Notes: generated from the sequence alone by a model not told the origin. A DNA stretch of 64,000 nucleotides from Panopea generosa (GCA_029582155.1 CM055895.1:62411078-62475077); one strand, 5' to 3'; counted from the first letter of the stretch, positions 25,020 through 36,335 are shown. Program-made: numbers and translations.

Positions 25020-25129
25020 GCGACGTCGCATTGAGAGCACAAACTTGTTTATGTCAGTCTGTGGGATATTATCATTTTTTTCATCCCACAGGCTGACATA
25101 AACAAGTTGTGCCCTCAATGCGACGCCGC
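25020..25129. repeat. Long imperfect inverted repeat (hairpin), 47-48-bp arms
   Basis: Arm 25020-25067 and arm 25083-25129 are reverse complements with three mismatches and one extra base, separated by 15 bases. The arms start with 'gcgacgtcgcattgagagca' on one side and end with 'ccctcaatgcgacgccgc' on the other. Complementarity stops sharply outside. The arms are much richer in GC than the surrounding DNA. It could be a palindromic remnant of a foldback transposon or a locus able to make hairpin RNA. Confidence 0.9.
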
Positions 25130-25134
25130 TATTG

Positions 25135-25335
25135 TTGATTTTGATGTTACCATTGTTGTTGCCTTGTTGTTACTACTATTATTGTAAAACTGATGTTAAA
25201 ATAGTGAAGGTGATAGTGGTTGTATAAATAATGATAACGATAATGGTTAAAGTAATAATGATAATGGCAGCGGTGAAGATGATAAGATTGGTTATGAGAA
25301 TGGTAATAATAATGATAATAATTATCTATTGTGTC
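25135..25335. repeat. Low-complexity ATT/ATG/GTT trinucleotide-rich tract
   Basis: Degenerate runs such as 'aatgataacgataatgg' and 'aatggtaataataatgataa' dominate. The tyrosine/histidine-rich minus-strand ORF at 25147-25377 is a product of this composition. Confidence 0.7.
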
Positions 25336-26090
25336 TATAAATACAGATATGTCTGTATATCGTAATTCAGGTATCACTACACAACGAAACCATCAATAGT
25401 TTCTACTTTCAAGGGTGTCTGTCTATTTCATTTTTTTAAAACAATTACTACTTTGTAGTATATGGATGTTTTCACACATAAAACATTCCAATAATTGCCA
25501 TGTTCTTGAGCATAGTCTTGTGTGTAGCTTTGTGTGTTTGTATTGGTGCACATGTTATTGCATGTGTTACATTATATTTGATGAGATAAAATAAAACTGA
25601 AAATACTATAGGTCGCAAATTCTGAAAACAAAAAGCTCGTGGTAGTTGTGACACTGTTATTTACCACTAATCTGTATAGTAAAAGCTTGGGTGCTCTGCG
25701 TCTTCAGTATTGTAATTGTGCTACTACATGCATATATTTGTTTTAAACTAGCAATTCTAAACTAAGATTAACATGTTTTTTCGATCATCTCTTTTTTTTC
25801 ATTTCCTATATAGAGTTCTCTCAAAAAATCCGTGACTAATGATTTTACATTTTAACAAAAATACATCCCAAATAAGTTATTTTGATGAATAAAACACTAA
25901 AATACCCAAATCATCAGTCATGATTCCGAGTATGATTCTCTTACTCTTTTTCTTAATGTATTGTCTGCTCGCCCATAATTAGATATCACATCCCGGTGTA
26001 TTCTCGCGTTTCTGCCTTATGTCGATATACTTAGCCCGATAGCTGTGCTCCACTATAATTAATGTAATCCTATTTCCAAATAGGAAATAA
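25336..26090. other. AT-rich noncoding stretch before the LINE
   Basis: No gene seen. It may include the 5' untranslated part of the LINE, whose exact start I cannot fix; a short palindrome (cctatttccaaatagg) lies at about 26068-26083. Confidence 0.4.
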
Positions 26091-26183
26091 TGTAAACTCT
26101 TGGAAAGCAGCAATCGTTGTATTTAACACATTTAACAGAAAGTTAGTCACTGGGTTACGTATCATAGAAATCCTATTGGATTA

Positions 26184-26531
26184 TTGATGTACTATATTGA
26201 GCGTTTACAGTTTTGTCGTCTTTATTTTTTGAACGTTTTAACCTTTGTACTTTGTAAAGGAATACTGATCCTGCAATTTGCTTTTACAGTTGTTTTACTT
26301 GTTGTTAAATTTAGCCAAAGTGAGATCACGGATTATAACTTTGATAGTGTTCGTGATAAGTGTTCATGTAATAATGTAACTATCCTATATACCCTGTATT
26401 CGTATAAATTGATGATCATGTCTGGTGATGTAGAACTTAACCCTGGACCAGTTCACGATTTTTCTAATTGTCTCTCAGTTCTTCACAAAATATTCGTAGT
26501 ATTAGAAAAAAAATCTAGAATAAATAACTGA
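26184..26531 (+). pseudogene. LINE N-terminal segment with hydrophobic leader and 2A ribosome-skipping motif
   Basis: The 115-codon frame starts MMYYIERLQF. Residues about 11-42 are strongly hydrophobic, like a signal anchor or signal peptide. Residues 80-89 read SGDVELNPGP (D to final P at 26427-26450), an exact match to the D(V/I)ExNPGP 2A consensus, preceded by a fitting S-G. 2A peptides make the ribosome skip the final G-P bond, giving two proteins from one frame. They are established in picornaviruses and in some APE-type LINEs of sea urchins, molluscs and other animals. After the 2A the frame should run into the endonuclease (the residues SVLH just downstream fit) but is broken within about 25 codons. 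Confidence 0.85.
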
Positions 26532-26532
26532 C

Positions 26533-27072
26533 AATTTCTTAGACTTTGATATTCTATGTTTCACAGAAACCCATTTATCCGATAATATCATGGACGATTT
26601 GCTGCATTTGATATTTTATTTAGAAAGGACATTACTGAACATTCTGGTGGATTATTAGTCTATGCATTTCACATTTAAGACCGAAAAGAGTGACTGAATT
26701 AGATCTCCCAGAATCTTTATGGATTGAAATTAAAGATAAACACCAATCTTTCTTTTTATATACACTCTACCGTCCTCCACACTGTAGAATTTTGGAACAA
26801 AGTTAGTATTTGTCTTCAAAAGGCGACTGAAAATGTAAATAGTATTATACTAGTTGGAGTTATAAACGAATTTCAGCTCAATTTATCAAACACTAAAATG
26901 TGCCACATTCTTGAATTAAAAAACATGAAAAATATTATTAAAGAGCCTACCCGTGAAACTGACTTTTCTCAAACCCTTATTTATCCTATTGCAGTCTCAA
27001 ATATATATTACAATGTATGATTCTGACATTTTAAAAAACTGACAGTGGCATTAGTGACCATTATGCTACATT
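26533..27072 (+). pseudogene. LINE endonuclease (APE-like) remnants
   Basis: The frame from 26533 reads NFLDFDILCFTETHLSD, matching the catalytic ETHL region of APE-type LINE endonucleases. Further pieces read LPESLWIEIK (about 26707-26736) and GISDHYATF (27047-27073), which fit the middle and the terminal SDH block. The frame changes several times in between, including inside the ORF at 26724-27020. Confidence 0.75.
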
Positions 27073-27174
27073 TGTACATATAAATATTGTTTTCGATTCT
27101 TTCATTCCATATAAAAGGAGAGTATGGAATTATAAACAAGCTGATTTTAAAAAAAACTGAATGACTTTGTACGA

Positions 27175-27528
27175 ATGACAGATTGGACATTTCTATATAG
27201 TTCTTCGAGTGATATAGCTTGCAATAACTTTATTTCAAAATTTCTTGAATTAGCTAAAACATGTATTCCAACATTTGTAGTAACTATTCATCCAAATGAT
27301 AAACCATGGTATAATTCTGAAATTCGTCGTGTGACGAGACAAAGAGATAGAAAAAAAATTTTAGCCATTCGCACTAAAAGACTATCAGATTGGAACTTTT
27401 TTAAACGACTTAGAAACAAGGTAAACGAGATATTTTTTAAAAACATAGACTACCGACTTAATGATTTTAATGCAACAAATCCTCGTCAATATTGGAAAAT
27501 TGTTAAACTGCTGGTGAAAGATAATTAA
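27175..27528 (+). pseudogene. LINE linker between endonuclease and reverse transcriptase
   Basis: 118 codons including PWYNSEIRRVTRQRDR, the 'P-W-(Y/F)' basic segment that follows the endonuclease in CR1/L2-type elements, and PRQYWKIVKLL, the usual 'YWK' block before the reverse transcriptase. Confidence 0.75.
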
Positions 27529-27739
27529 AAAAAATTTGACAGAATACCTCCTCTTAAAAACACTAACCTATTCACTATCAGACATGGAAAAGGCTATTAC
27601 TCTTAACATTTATTTCGAGTCCATTTCAACTGTTGACGATTCCAAATCTAGTCTATTAGATTTCAATCTAAAATCAGAATCAGTTATAGATAATATTGAT
27701 ATAACAGATCAAAATATAACCGATATCTAATCAAATTTA

Positions 27740-28560
27740 ATGACAAATAAGGCTAGTGGTCCTGATGAAATTAGTCATCGTATGTTAAAAAACCCATCTA
27801 AAACATTATGTAAACCTTTGAATATTTTATTTAATAGATCCCTTCAAGAATGTTCATATCCTGCATGTTGGAAACTTGCTCATGTTATGCAACTTTTTAA
27901 AACAGGAGACAAAGACATTCCTTCCAATTATAGACCAATTTCTTTAAATAGATGTTTTGATAAAGTAATGAAGCGTATTGTTGTTAAATATTTATATAAC
28001 TATCTATATTTTAATGACTTAATTTATCAAAATCAATCTGGGTTTTTACAAGGACATTCTACTGTTTTTTAACTTATTGATATTTATAATCAAATATGTA
28101 AAGCTTTTGATGAAAAGGAGTGTACATGCGTTTTTTTTGTGACATATCAAAAGCATTTGACAGAGTCTGGTATTAAGGGTTAATATTCAAACTTCGTCAA
28201 TATGGAATATCAGGAAGTCTAATTCAATGGTTATCAAATTATCTTACAAACAGGCACCAATGGGTCTTTGTTTGATCTTCGTTTTCTGATACAAAAACCT
28301 TGAGTGTTGGAGTTCAACAAGGTTCTATCCTTGGTCCTTTCTAGTATATGTCAGTGACATTGGTGAATAAATGTTAAGTACAGCAAGATTATTTGCAGAT
28401 GATTTGCATTTAATTTCTTAATGGTCAACGCAATGGCTAGTTCAGTTTAACCCAAATAAAACTGAAGTAATTATTTTATCCCTTATTAATCGAAATAAAC
28501 CATACTTTGTTTTTGAAGGTACATCACAAACATCTCGGTGTAAAACTCAGTCAGGACGGT
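27740..28560 (+). pseudogene. LINE reverse transcriptase
   Basis: The N-terminal palm is intact as 110 codons (27740-28072) with NKASGPDEISHRMLK and NYRPISL. Beyond it are DISKAFDRVW (motif A, about 28142), WLSNYLTNR (about 28230), VGVQQGSILGPF (28306-28341) and RLFADDL (motif C aspartates at 28398-28403), followed by WLVQFNPNKTEV. Both catalytic Asp codons of FADD remain, but several frame changes split the domain. Confidence 0.85.
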
Positions 28561-28968
28561 TCGTGACATGAACATATAACTCAAATGCTCTCCTCTGCTT
28601 CTAAAGTTTTAAGCTCGATGAGAATGTTGAAATTTAAACTTAAAAGACAGTCATACTCTTAATCAAATTTATACATCTTACTTAAGACCAATCTTAGAAT
28701 ATGCATCTTTTGTTTTGGATAATTGTACTCTTTATGTAAAAGAAAAAATAGAAAAACTGCAATATGAGACTAGTAGAATTGTATGGTTAAACCCGTTGGG
28801 TTTCAATTGAAAATCTTCTAAAAGAAATTGGCTGGGTTTCGTTATCAGATCGCAGGAAAATACAAAAACTAATTCTTATGTCTTATGTACAATTATATTC
28901 ATGTAAATCTACCTTCTTATTTATATGATCTATTCCCACTTACAATAAATGAATCAAATCCATGAAAC

Positions 28969-29331
28969 TTGAGAAATAGAAGTGATATTTTAACGCTTTC
29001 TAAACGAACGGAAATTTATTCACGCTCTGTCATACCATCTGCAATTAAACTTTGGAACGATCTTGAAATTGATTTTCGAGAGTCTGTATCTATTTCTATT
29101 ATTAAAAGGAAAATTAAGGATTTTTCTAAACCGCATATAGTTCCAAAACATTTCTTAATTGGAGACAGAAATATGCCCGTACTTCACGCACGTATGCGAA
29201 ACAATTGCAGCAATTTAAATGCAGACCTATATAATAACCACCCACGTGATAATATTTCTTGCAGTTGTGGTAGCAGGTTAGAAAATGCTGAATACTACTT
29301 ATTCCAGTGCAAGCTATATAATACTGTATAA
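28969..29331 (+). pseudogene. LINE C-terminal domain with CSCG motif
   Basis: Contains SVIPSAIKLWNDLE (the 'P..WN.L' block after the reverse transcriptase in this group) and ends CSCGSRLENAEYYLFQCKLY. The usual form of the last block is C-x-C-G...E-H-Y-L-x-x-C; here the His position reads Tyr, probably through decay. Confidence 0.8.
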
Positions 29332-30049
29332 TAAGGCTACAGCTGTTTAATTGAACAAGAAAATACCACCCATTAAAAACTAATTGTTTATTTGGAAATA
29401 AAAATCTAAATGAAAAGAAAACGGTCATATGTTTTTAGAAGTACAAAAGTTTATTAAAAGCTCTAAATCTTTCAGTCATAATTAGTTTCAAATATTTCAT
29501 GTCCCTAGATGTTAATATGAGACTCGAGCGAAATCATGGGGGATGTTATCCTTTTTGGGGGTGCAGACAATAATAACTCTTCTACCATTTTTTATATTGT
29601 CATTTTTTAATTCTTTCTTTTTTTCTATAGTTATTAATATGTTTATATACCTTTTTTTTCTTAAAAACATTATTATAATCACTTATATTCAAGTAAAATA
29701 ATCATGCTTTTTACTCTGTGTGTGTGTATGTGTGTGTGCGTGCGAGCATTGGTGCGTGCGAATGAAAGTAAGCGTGTGAGCTTGTATGCATGTTTAAGTG
29801 AGTGATATGCTTGTTTGAAAGTATATATGTTTGTTTGTATATCAAAATTATCGTCACTTAAATTTGTATGTGCATGTTGACGCATTGGAGAGGGGTGTAA
29901 CTAATGTTGTTAATGCCTGTAGCCCAACCCTTTTGCATTTCATTCGTTATTAGTGTTACCAATTGATGTTTTGTACATGTAAAATTTGCAATAAAATAAA
30001 ATTGAATTAAAAAGTAGTTTTATCTGCTTTTATAAACAACATAGTTGTC

Positions 30050-30285
30050 ACGAGTAGTAATCATTGGTTATAAGTTTTATAGGGTATATAGACCTAGTTC
30101 ATACCTGATACTGATCAGACATAACCCTAGACATTAGATGTTTCTACTACAGAAACAGCGATATTTGTTGCACTTTTCTACAGTTGGCGTAAAGTTTTCA
30201 GATAAAACATTTCGCCATTTTCATTTTTAGAACATGAATAAGCTAATGAAAGGTGCATTTTGTAATGATATTCAATTCACAAATT
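30050..30285. repeat. Duplicated noncoding block d (copy B)
   Basis: Second copy of 13090-13335, immediately right of the LINE end. Unlike copies 0 and A it is not followed by block e and a minisatellite; block a follows about 110 bp on. Confidence 0.8.
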
Positions 30286-30392
30286 CAACTTGTATACTGA
30301 AATAAAATCATTGACTTTTCTCAAAATTAACAATTAACCTTCCCCATCCCTTCAAATAACAAACAAATCAACAACACAACAAGAGCAGTACG

Positions 30393-30915
30393 AGTTGAAA
30401 TATAATGTGTACAATGGCAGTTTGATATTTACGTAAGCAATGAAACTAGAACAACAACAGTCTCTTGTGATAAAACACTTATCAGAATCACTTAACCAGT
30501 TTCAGTTTTATTAATGTTCATTTGTTTCAGTCAAATGGGAAATCCATGCCGAATAAAACAATATTAAGCAAGATCAAATCAAATTGGATAGCGAATTGAT
30601 GAAACAATACTCGTAACACTACCCGCATGGGAAATAGATAAAAAAGCATTGATGTAATATGTAAATACTCGAGAAGGACGATCAGTGGAATTCTACTCAT
30701 TATAGGTTAATATCTGTTGTAATAGCTGTCCTTGATAATACTATATTTGCTACTCTTAATAATGTGTTCAGCGGATCTCTCTTTAGTTGTCTTTTTTAAT
30801 TTGCTTAAATATTACTAAAACAGTCGAATTCTACTCATTATAGGTTAATATCTATTTGAATAGCTGTCCTTGATAATTAACATATATGTTACTCTTGATA
30901 TTACACGCAGGTGTT
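30393..30915. repeat. Duplicated noncoding block a (copy C), with internal duplication
   Basis: Partner of 11232-11640. The segment from 'gaattctactcattatagg' through 'tagctgtccttgata' occurs twice here, at about 30689 and 30824, but once in copy A, so a local duplication of about 135 bp happened in this copy. Confidence 0.85.
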
Positions 30916-31640
30916 ATCTCACCACAGTGTATATGTTTATATGACATTTCTTCACATCGATGCTCTGATTCGTTTGACAGCGATTAAATGTCACTAAAAC
31001 ATTATTAATTTTATAAGATAGCAAAAGTGTTAAAGAAGCAAGACAACGGATCAGAGAACAGAATCTAGAGTAGAGTAAATGCTCATCCACAAGAGGTACC
31101 TGACGAATCTTACCTTGGAAACATACAGACGCTGTCACATAAACTAAGAATATCTGACATTGAAATTTTGTTAAAAAATGTAAGCATATTTCGTTATTAA
31201 TAACTTTGATGATTCTATCTAAACGTAAGTATCTTTTTCATATGACATTTCAGTAGAAACTACCAAGTGTCTGTCTCAAACTACAGCCAGTTTGATATAC
31301 GTTAAGTTTGTTCAAACAAAGTAGTGTCTGAAGCCTATCATTATCCTTATTTGCTATATAAATGCGTATTCTCTCTCTATAGGTGGAAGTCCCAGTTTCA
31401 CCAAACATCTAAGCTCCATGTGTAATAAGGCAACACAGTTATGTTGTCAAGAATTTTAAATACCATGGTACCATAAAACATTCCGTGTTACCTTTATATC
31501 GTCAACAATTAAATTACGTTTGTCTCAGTTTTTTTTTATCTTTGAGTTTGTTAAGGTGGTTCGGAATATTGATACAATTACGGAGATTCTTTATTTTCTA
31601 AAATTGGTTTTCAACGAATTAAAGTCACCACCAATTTTTC
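30916..31640. other. Noncoding spacer within copy C
   Basis: No recognisable gene; ORFs at 30914-31138 and 31520-31726 have no domain, and the second runs into block f. Confidence 0.4.
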
Positions 31641-31870
31641 TTAGAATAAAAAAATACAATAGAGGAAATAAATCTCATAGAATATTAATGAAGTGGCAGT
31701 ATATGATTATGTTACCGTGGTTTTAATGACATATTCCATTGATGCAATTGTATGATGTATTGTTAATAAAGCTTACATGCATGTCAAATTTGAATGTGAC
31801 AGCACAATAATACTGTCATTTAATGGATGATTGAATCCAGGAAGTTTTTATTACATCACGGAAGTAAAAC
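31640..31870. repeat. Duplicated noncoding block f (copy C)
   Basis: Partner of 17700-17920, in the same place relative to block b (upstream of it), though the gap to block b is about 700 bp longer here. Confidence 0.65.
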
Positions 31871-32569
31871 GACATAAACGTATTGCATAACCCGTTCAAT
31901 TTTTATATATATTTACTTGATTATTTCTGTGTTGTGCAATATGCACATATGTATGTTGAGGTATTTGTAAGAGAAAAACATGGCGTAAATACTTCTACTG
32001 ACACTTTCTTCTCTAATGATAGGACGATTTTTAAATAGCGAGACTGGATGAACCCGTAAACAAGGTTTAAGGTCTTATTTACCGATAACCTCCCCTTAGT
32101 GACGGTAGCATGAACTGGTTTACAGGTTCACACAACCACATCGAATTCGCAATATTGTCAAAGCATGAAACGTGACGATGAAAATAAGACTAGCCACACA
32201 CTATCATTCTTTAACGAATATCGGTGGAAACATGCACATGTATAGATATGAAACAAATGTATTCAAGTAAATACATATATAGGACGCACTTCAGAAACCA
32301 GATTTGGCAGAAACTGATAATTAGAAGTGCGACAAGATTGCGACAAGAACAAAAAGCATGTCCGTTTGTTTATTTAAGCCCACTGTGAATCTAAATGCAA
32401 AAAATCCCTTTTGATAAATATTCTTATATTTTGAAGAATTAAACTAAAATCTCACAATTACACAAGACTTATGATGTTAGACAATGACATCACCTTAAAT
32501 AAGGTGAAATAAAAAAAGTCAAGGAAAATAACGCGATTTCAAATAAAAAAGATATTGTAACTGTTATGA
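31871..32569. other. Noncoding spacer between blocks f and b of copy C
   Basis: In copy B these blocks touch, so this looks like inserted DNA. I see no terminal repeats or coding potential that would name it. Confidence 0.4.
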
Positions 32570-32880
32570 AAAATATTTGCATCTCTGCAACTCTAATATG
32601 CATTACATTATGCAATAAACGCAAGTTATTAGTCAACTACCGCACAAAGGTTCACTAAAAGATATAACTAATTGTGAAAAAACGTTAAACTCGTAGTTTT
32701 CCCAAGAGCATCAATTTAATGAATAAAAATAGGAACATAAAAAATATTTAAGACGATATAAATGAAGTTCTTTTCAATCACACAATCTGTGGAATCGCAT
32801 ATTTGTCAATAATGCATTTTCTCCGTTACTTTGACAACTAGAGTTCAATTTCGTTGCATCTTTGCAATTTGTAGGAAAAT
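32570..32880. repeat. Duplicated noncoding block b (copy C)
   Basis: Partner of 11866-12290 and 17922-18285: 'aaac.ttaaactcgtag', 'gtggaa.cgca', 'gcatttt', 'ttgcatctttgcaat' occur in order. Confidence 0.65.
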
Positions 32881-33164
32881 TTAATGAATGTTAATATGCT
32901 TTTAGTGAAAAAAAAATTATACTGTTTTTAGTAAAACATCTTTATTTTTTATTACAATATCTGTCCATTTTGTATATTATTCACATTGAAGTTTTTATTT
33001 AAACATTGGTTTTGTTTCATTTTATTCTGCAAATCTTTGACTTATGTCTTCAACCAGAGCATTGACAAGAACGATTTAAGAATAATTAAGGTGTTTGAAT
33101 ATCATAAGGCTGGGTATGAATATATTTTATAATGAAGTAACTCTATGAGATAACGAATACCGCT

Positions 33165-33340
33165 CTTTGAAATTGATTATGCTATTGATTATAAGACCTT
33201 CCTTTTAAATTGATAAGTAAGCTTTTGATTACACAGACCTTAATTTGAAATTGATTATGTTGTTGATTATAAGACCTTCCTCTTAAATTGATAATTAAGC
33301 TTTTGAGTACACAGACCTTAATTTGAAATTGATTATGCTG
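33165..33340. repeat. 78-bp tandem repeat, 2.2 copies
   Basis: The segment 'attataagaccttcct.tta' ... 'acacagaccttaatttgaaa' occurs at about 33189 and again 78 bases later, with a third partial start. Confidence 0.85.
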
Positions 33341-33344
33341 TTGT

Positions 33345-33545
33345 GGTGGTTTTGTCCTTTGAAGGTTTTGTCAACTGTATGGCATATACTGTTTTAGTTT
33401 TGACATGTATTGTAGCTATTAGTTATGTATTAGTAATATATATTACAATATAAAATTCTCATTATATAACCGCTTTAAAATTCCATGAACATTGTATGAT
33501 GTTTGTGCTGAATAAAAAACTAAATTGAATTGTATTAAATTAGAC
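33345..33545 (+). mobile_element. Probable 5'-truncated LINE 3' tail
   Basis: Ends 'gctgaataaaaaactaaatt' followed by 'gaattgtatt', the AATAAA plus GAATTG-type end seen in CR1/L2-like tails and similar in style to the LINE end at 29980-30012. No coding part remains. Confidence 0.4.
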
Positions 33546-35035
33546 AAAATTAAAATATAAAAAAACGTTTTAAACGCTAATTAGACTATTATGAGATTTT
33601 GAAAATTATTCAAAACAAATGCTACATTTGTCACTATAATTATTATATTAATAGTCAATGATTTTGGATAACATCAGTTTTCTTGTCCAGCCAAACTTTG
33701 ACAAAACAAATCAGCAAGTCATAAATACAGATACAATATACTAAGGTATGTTTCAATTTGTAATATACAACTAAATGCGAAAATAGTATAGCAATAAGGG
33801 ATGACTGAGTTAATATTAAAAAATAAAAACAATTAAATATCGGATATGAAATATAAAGGATAATTTTCCCCAATAGGAAAATATGATATATCTGTGCATT
33901 GTAAGAATGATTATTTTGTCATTCCATCAAACTAGTCTAAGAGCAGATAGTCCAATTGTCAAAATAAGGCTTTTTATGATAAAATTTCTAAAATTGTTAA
34001 ACCGAACATTAGTCCGTTTTCATAAGCATTGTGATAACGAATGCAATGTCTTTAACAATACACACTGAAAAAAAGATAAAAAGAACATCGATTATAAAAT
34101 GTAAATATAGAGAACTTGAAAAGAGTAGAATCAGATGCCTTTTGATAGATAAAGGGTAGGATTTAATATACGAGCTGGTTGTCATTGGCGGTGAATAGAT
34201 ATGTTAAATTCGGCATTGTATTCAGGCTCTGTCTACTTGAGAAGAACAATATAACAGCGATAGAGGTAATAACATACTTATAATGCTAATTCTAGTTTTA
34301 ATCAGCAAAATATATATTTGTTTATAGTGCCGCATTAATTACATTAAATGCATTGTTGCTTTGTTTAGGCGCATGACGAACGAACGCATCTTCTTTCCAT
34401 GTTTAAGAGAGATTTGCGTTAAACTATATTAAGTCGGGAAATTAATATGCTATTTAAAAAGAAATTGCATTACACATCTTTCTTACAATTCTAAGAACCA
34501 CGATTTATAATGTTAGTTTGCAGATTCAGGTATGAAATGTTACCGTAGTTGCCAATCAACAATTGTATCGAATAATCTCCTAAACTATTAATGAGCGCAA
34601 AAAAAAACACAACAAAATCTTCCAAAAGAAGATCCAGCATCAGTTGAAACTGATGAGGTACGATCACCACTTAAAGTTGAAACATTCCTTTACAAACCCG
34701 TTATTAAATATACCGAAAGCTTAAGTTGTGAAATAAGAAGGGGTGTTAATTGCTAGTTAAACACATATAACCTCTTACATGGTTAATTTTTTTAAATAAA
34801 ACTCCCCCAAAAAAAAAAAAAAAAAAAAAAGAAAAGATTAATAAATACAATTGTTTCTATATTATGCATGTTGTAATTCCGTCTGCATTGTATTAATTGT
34901 ACGTGAATAGTTAATATATGGGTTAGGTTTATTCTGTTGTTGTGGGTCTATTATTCGAAAATGTTCAATTATTTTAATCTGAAATTTATATAAAGTGATT
35001 AAAGATATCACGTTAGCATCCGTCGTTGATCCTAA
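33546..35035. other. Gene-free AT-rich stretch
   Basis: Only short domain-free ORFs (33655-33873, 33883-34068). A poly-A run of about 23 bases lies at 34808-34830. Small hairpins 'catcagttgaaactgatg' (about 34639) and 'atcttccaaaagaagat' (about 34617) are close together. Confidence 0.45.
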
Positions 35036-35039
35036 CTGG

Positions 35040-35230
35040 CTAATACAATATCGTCTACTTTAATTAGATTGGGATATACTCATTAAGAATATAAATGTGT
35101 ATTTGCATCGCATCACTTTCAACGTGATTTGAAATGTATGACACTGGATAAGGGATTTCCTGTAATTACTGGAAATTAACATACACATAAAACATAGATT
35201 TTGTTTATTTTAGGATCATTGTTATCACGT
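35040..35230. repeat. Old duplicated segment E1 (partner 51170-51340)
   Basis: Both contain 'acaat.tcgtcta.ttt.att', 'tactcatt', 'tttgcatcgcatca' and, after similar spacing, 'ggaaatt.acata.a.ataaa'. Divergence is high. Confidence 0.5.
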
Positions 35231-35494
35231 TTGACTTTAATGACATATACGTGCAATAAAAGTTTGATCCTGATTATTTTCATTTAGGCAATGTCATACG
35301 TTCAACAATTCTAACTAATAAAATAAATGTACGTATGCATGCTGGATTTATGTTATTTATTAGTGTTTTACGATGAATTGTTAACACAACTTGAGCATCA
35401 CGTAACCTTTATATAATCAGTAAAGCAATATTGATAAAATGTAATGCAGATGAAGCAATACAATTCGGATAAAAGTACAAACGATAAGCAGGAA

Positions 35495-35497
<3 letters not shown>

Positions 35498-35530
<33 letters not shown>

Positions 35531-35551
35531 AGGGGGGGGGGGGGGAGGGGG
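35498..35551. repeat. (TG)n microsatellite joined to a poly-G tract
   Basis: About 15 TG units run straight into G-runs of 14 and 5 bases. Overlapping minus-strand ORFs at 35398-35623 are products of this repeat (THTHTH/PPPP). Confidence 0.97.
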
Positions 35552-36332
35552 TGATTGGCGAAACACACACCACAAAACACATGGTCTCGCCAATGCTATC
35601 ACAATATGACAAAATATTATCAAACCTTTTACATCATAGAAGCACGTATACTATGTAACTAAATTGGCTCGGGAGGTAAAACTGTAACCAAATGGGCATT
35701 GAATGTCAACATGTGACCAAATGTGAAATCACAAAACATTGGATTAGCGTGTTTGCCTATACTGGTAGTGTACTGATTCATGATAACCTCACTTAACACA
35801 TAGCCAGGGTATAATGCATACACTAGTATTTTCTATAGTCAACACTTTTCTTATTTTAATTCCATTATTATCGTCGAAGATTGTAACATGTTACGGAGAC
35901 ACAGAAGGAACAACTAGCACAGTAAGCAAAGCAAACCGATCAGAAGGTAAATAGTATTGGTGAAGTTACCGACGAATACAGTGCACTTACAATTAAAACT
36001 TATCGGCACATTTTTATCGAAGCCCGCTCGCGTAGAAACTGATTTTCACCGAATTCTACGATAATGGAGAATCTCGATATCCTGACATTATATTCACATT
36101 CCTTGAACAACAACTTCACAGTGGTACTTACAGTATGGCCGTTCAACGTGCACATGGGTTAGACTCCACGCGTGGACGTGGAAGAGAAGGAAAGGTTTCA
36201 TAAAAGTATGAGTACATCACGAGTTATGTAAATGTGTTGTATCTTAACACATTCTGTTCATAATGGTTTTACTATCGAAACTGTAGATGCTGGACGCACT
36301 GACACGCCATAATAGTAATTATATTCCATGCT
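35552..36332. other. Noncoding stretch with old duplicated segment E2
   Basis: Around 35885-35930 'atgttacggagacacagaag' and 'ctagcacag' resemble 53905-53943 ('acacggaaacagagga', 'ctaagcacag'). No gene is seen. Confidence 0.4.
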
Positions 36333-36335
36333 TAA

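Larger units (their letters stand above)
26100..30012 (+). mobile_element. Decayed CR1/L2-like non-LTR retrotransposon (LINE)
   Basis: Domain order on the plus strand: N-terminal hydrophobic region with a 2A motif (26184-26531); apurinic-type endonuclease pieces (FTETHLSD at about 26560, GISDH at 27047-27061); linker (27175-27528); reverse transcriptase (KASGPDEI and NYRPISL at 27740-28072; DISKAFDRVW near 28140; QQGSILGPF near 28318; FADD at 28392-28403); C-terminal region ending in a CSCG...C motif (28969-29331); then about 680 bp of 3' untranslated sequence with a GT-rich patch and an end 'caataaaataaaattgaatt'. At least six frame breaks or stops separate the pieces, so it is inactive. It sits between duplicated blocks c and d, which are only about 60 bp apart in copy A, confirming that it is an insertion. 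Confidence 0.9.

Noticed and set aside
25147-25377. Tyr/His-rich minus-strand ORF
   Set aside because: Translation of a low-complexity trinucleotide tract.
29126-29428. Minus-strand ORF over the LINE C-terminus
   Set aside because: It is the antisense shadow of the LINE reading frame.
35398-35623. His/Thr/Pro-rich minus-strand ORFs
   Set aside because: They are translations of the TG and poly-G tract in three phases.
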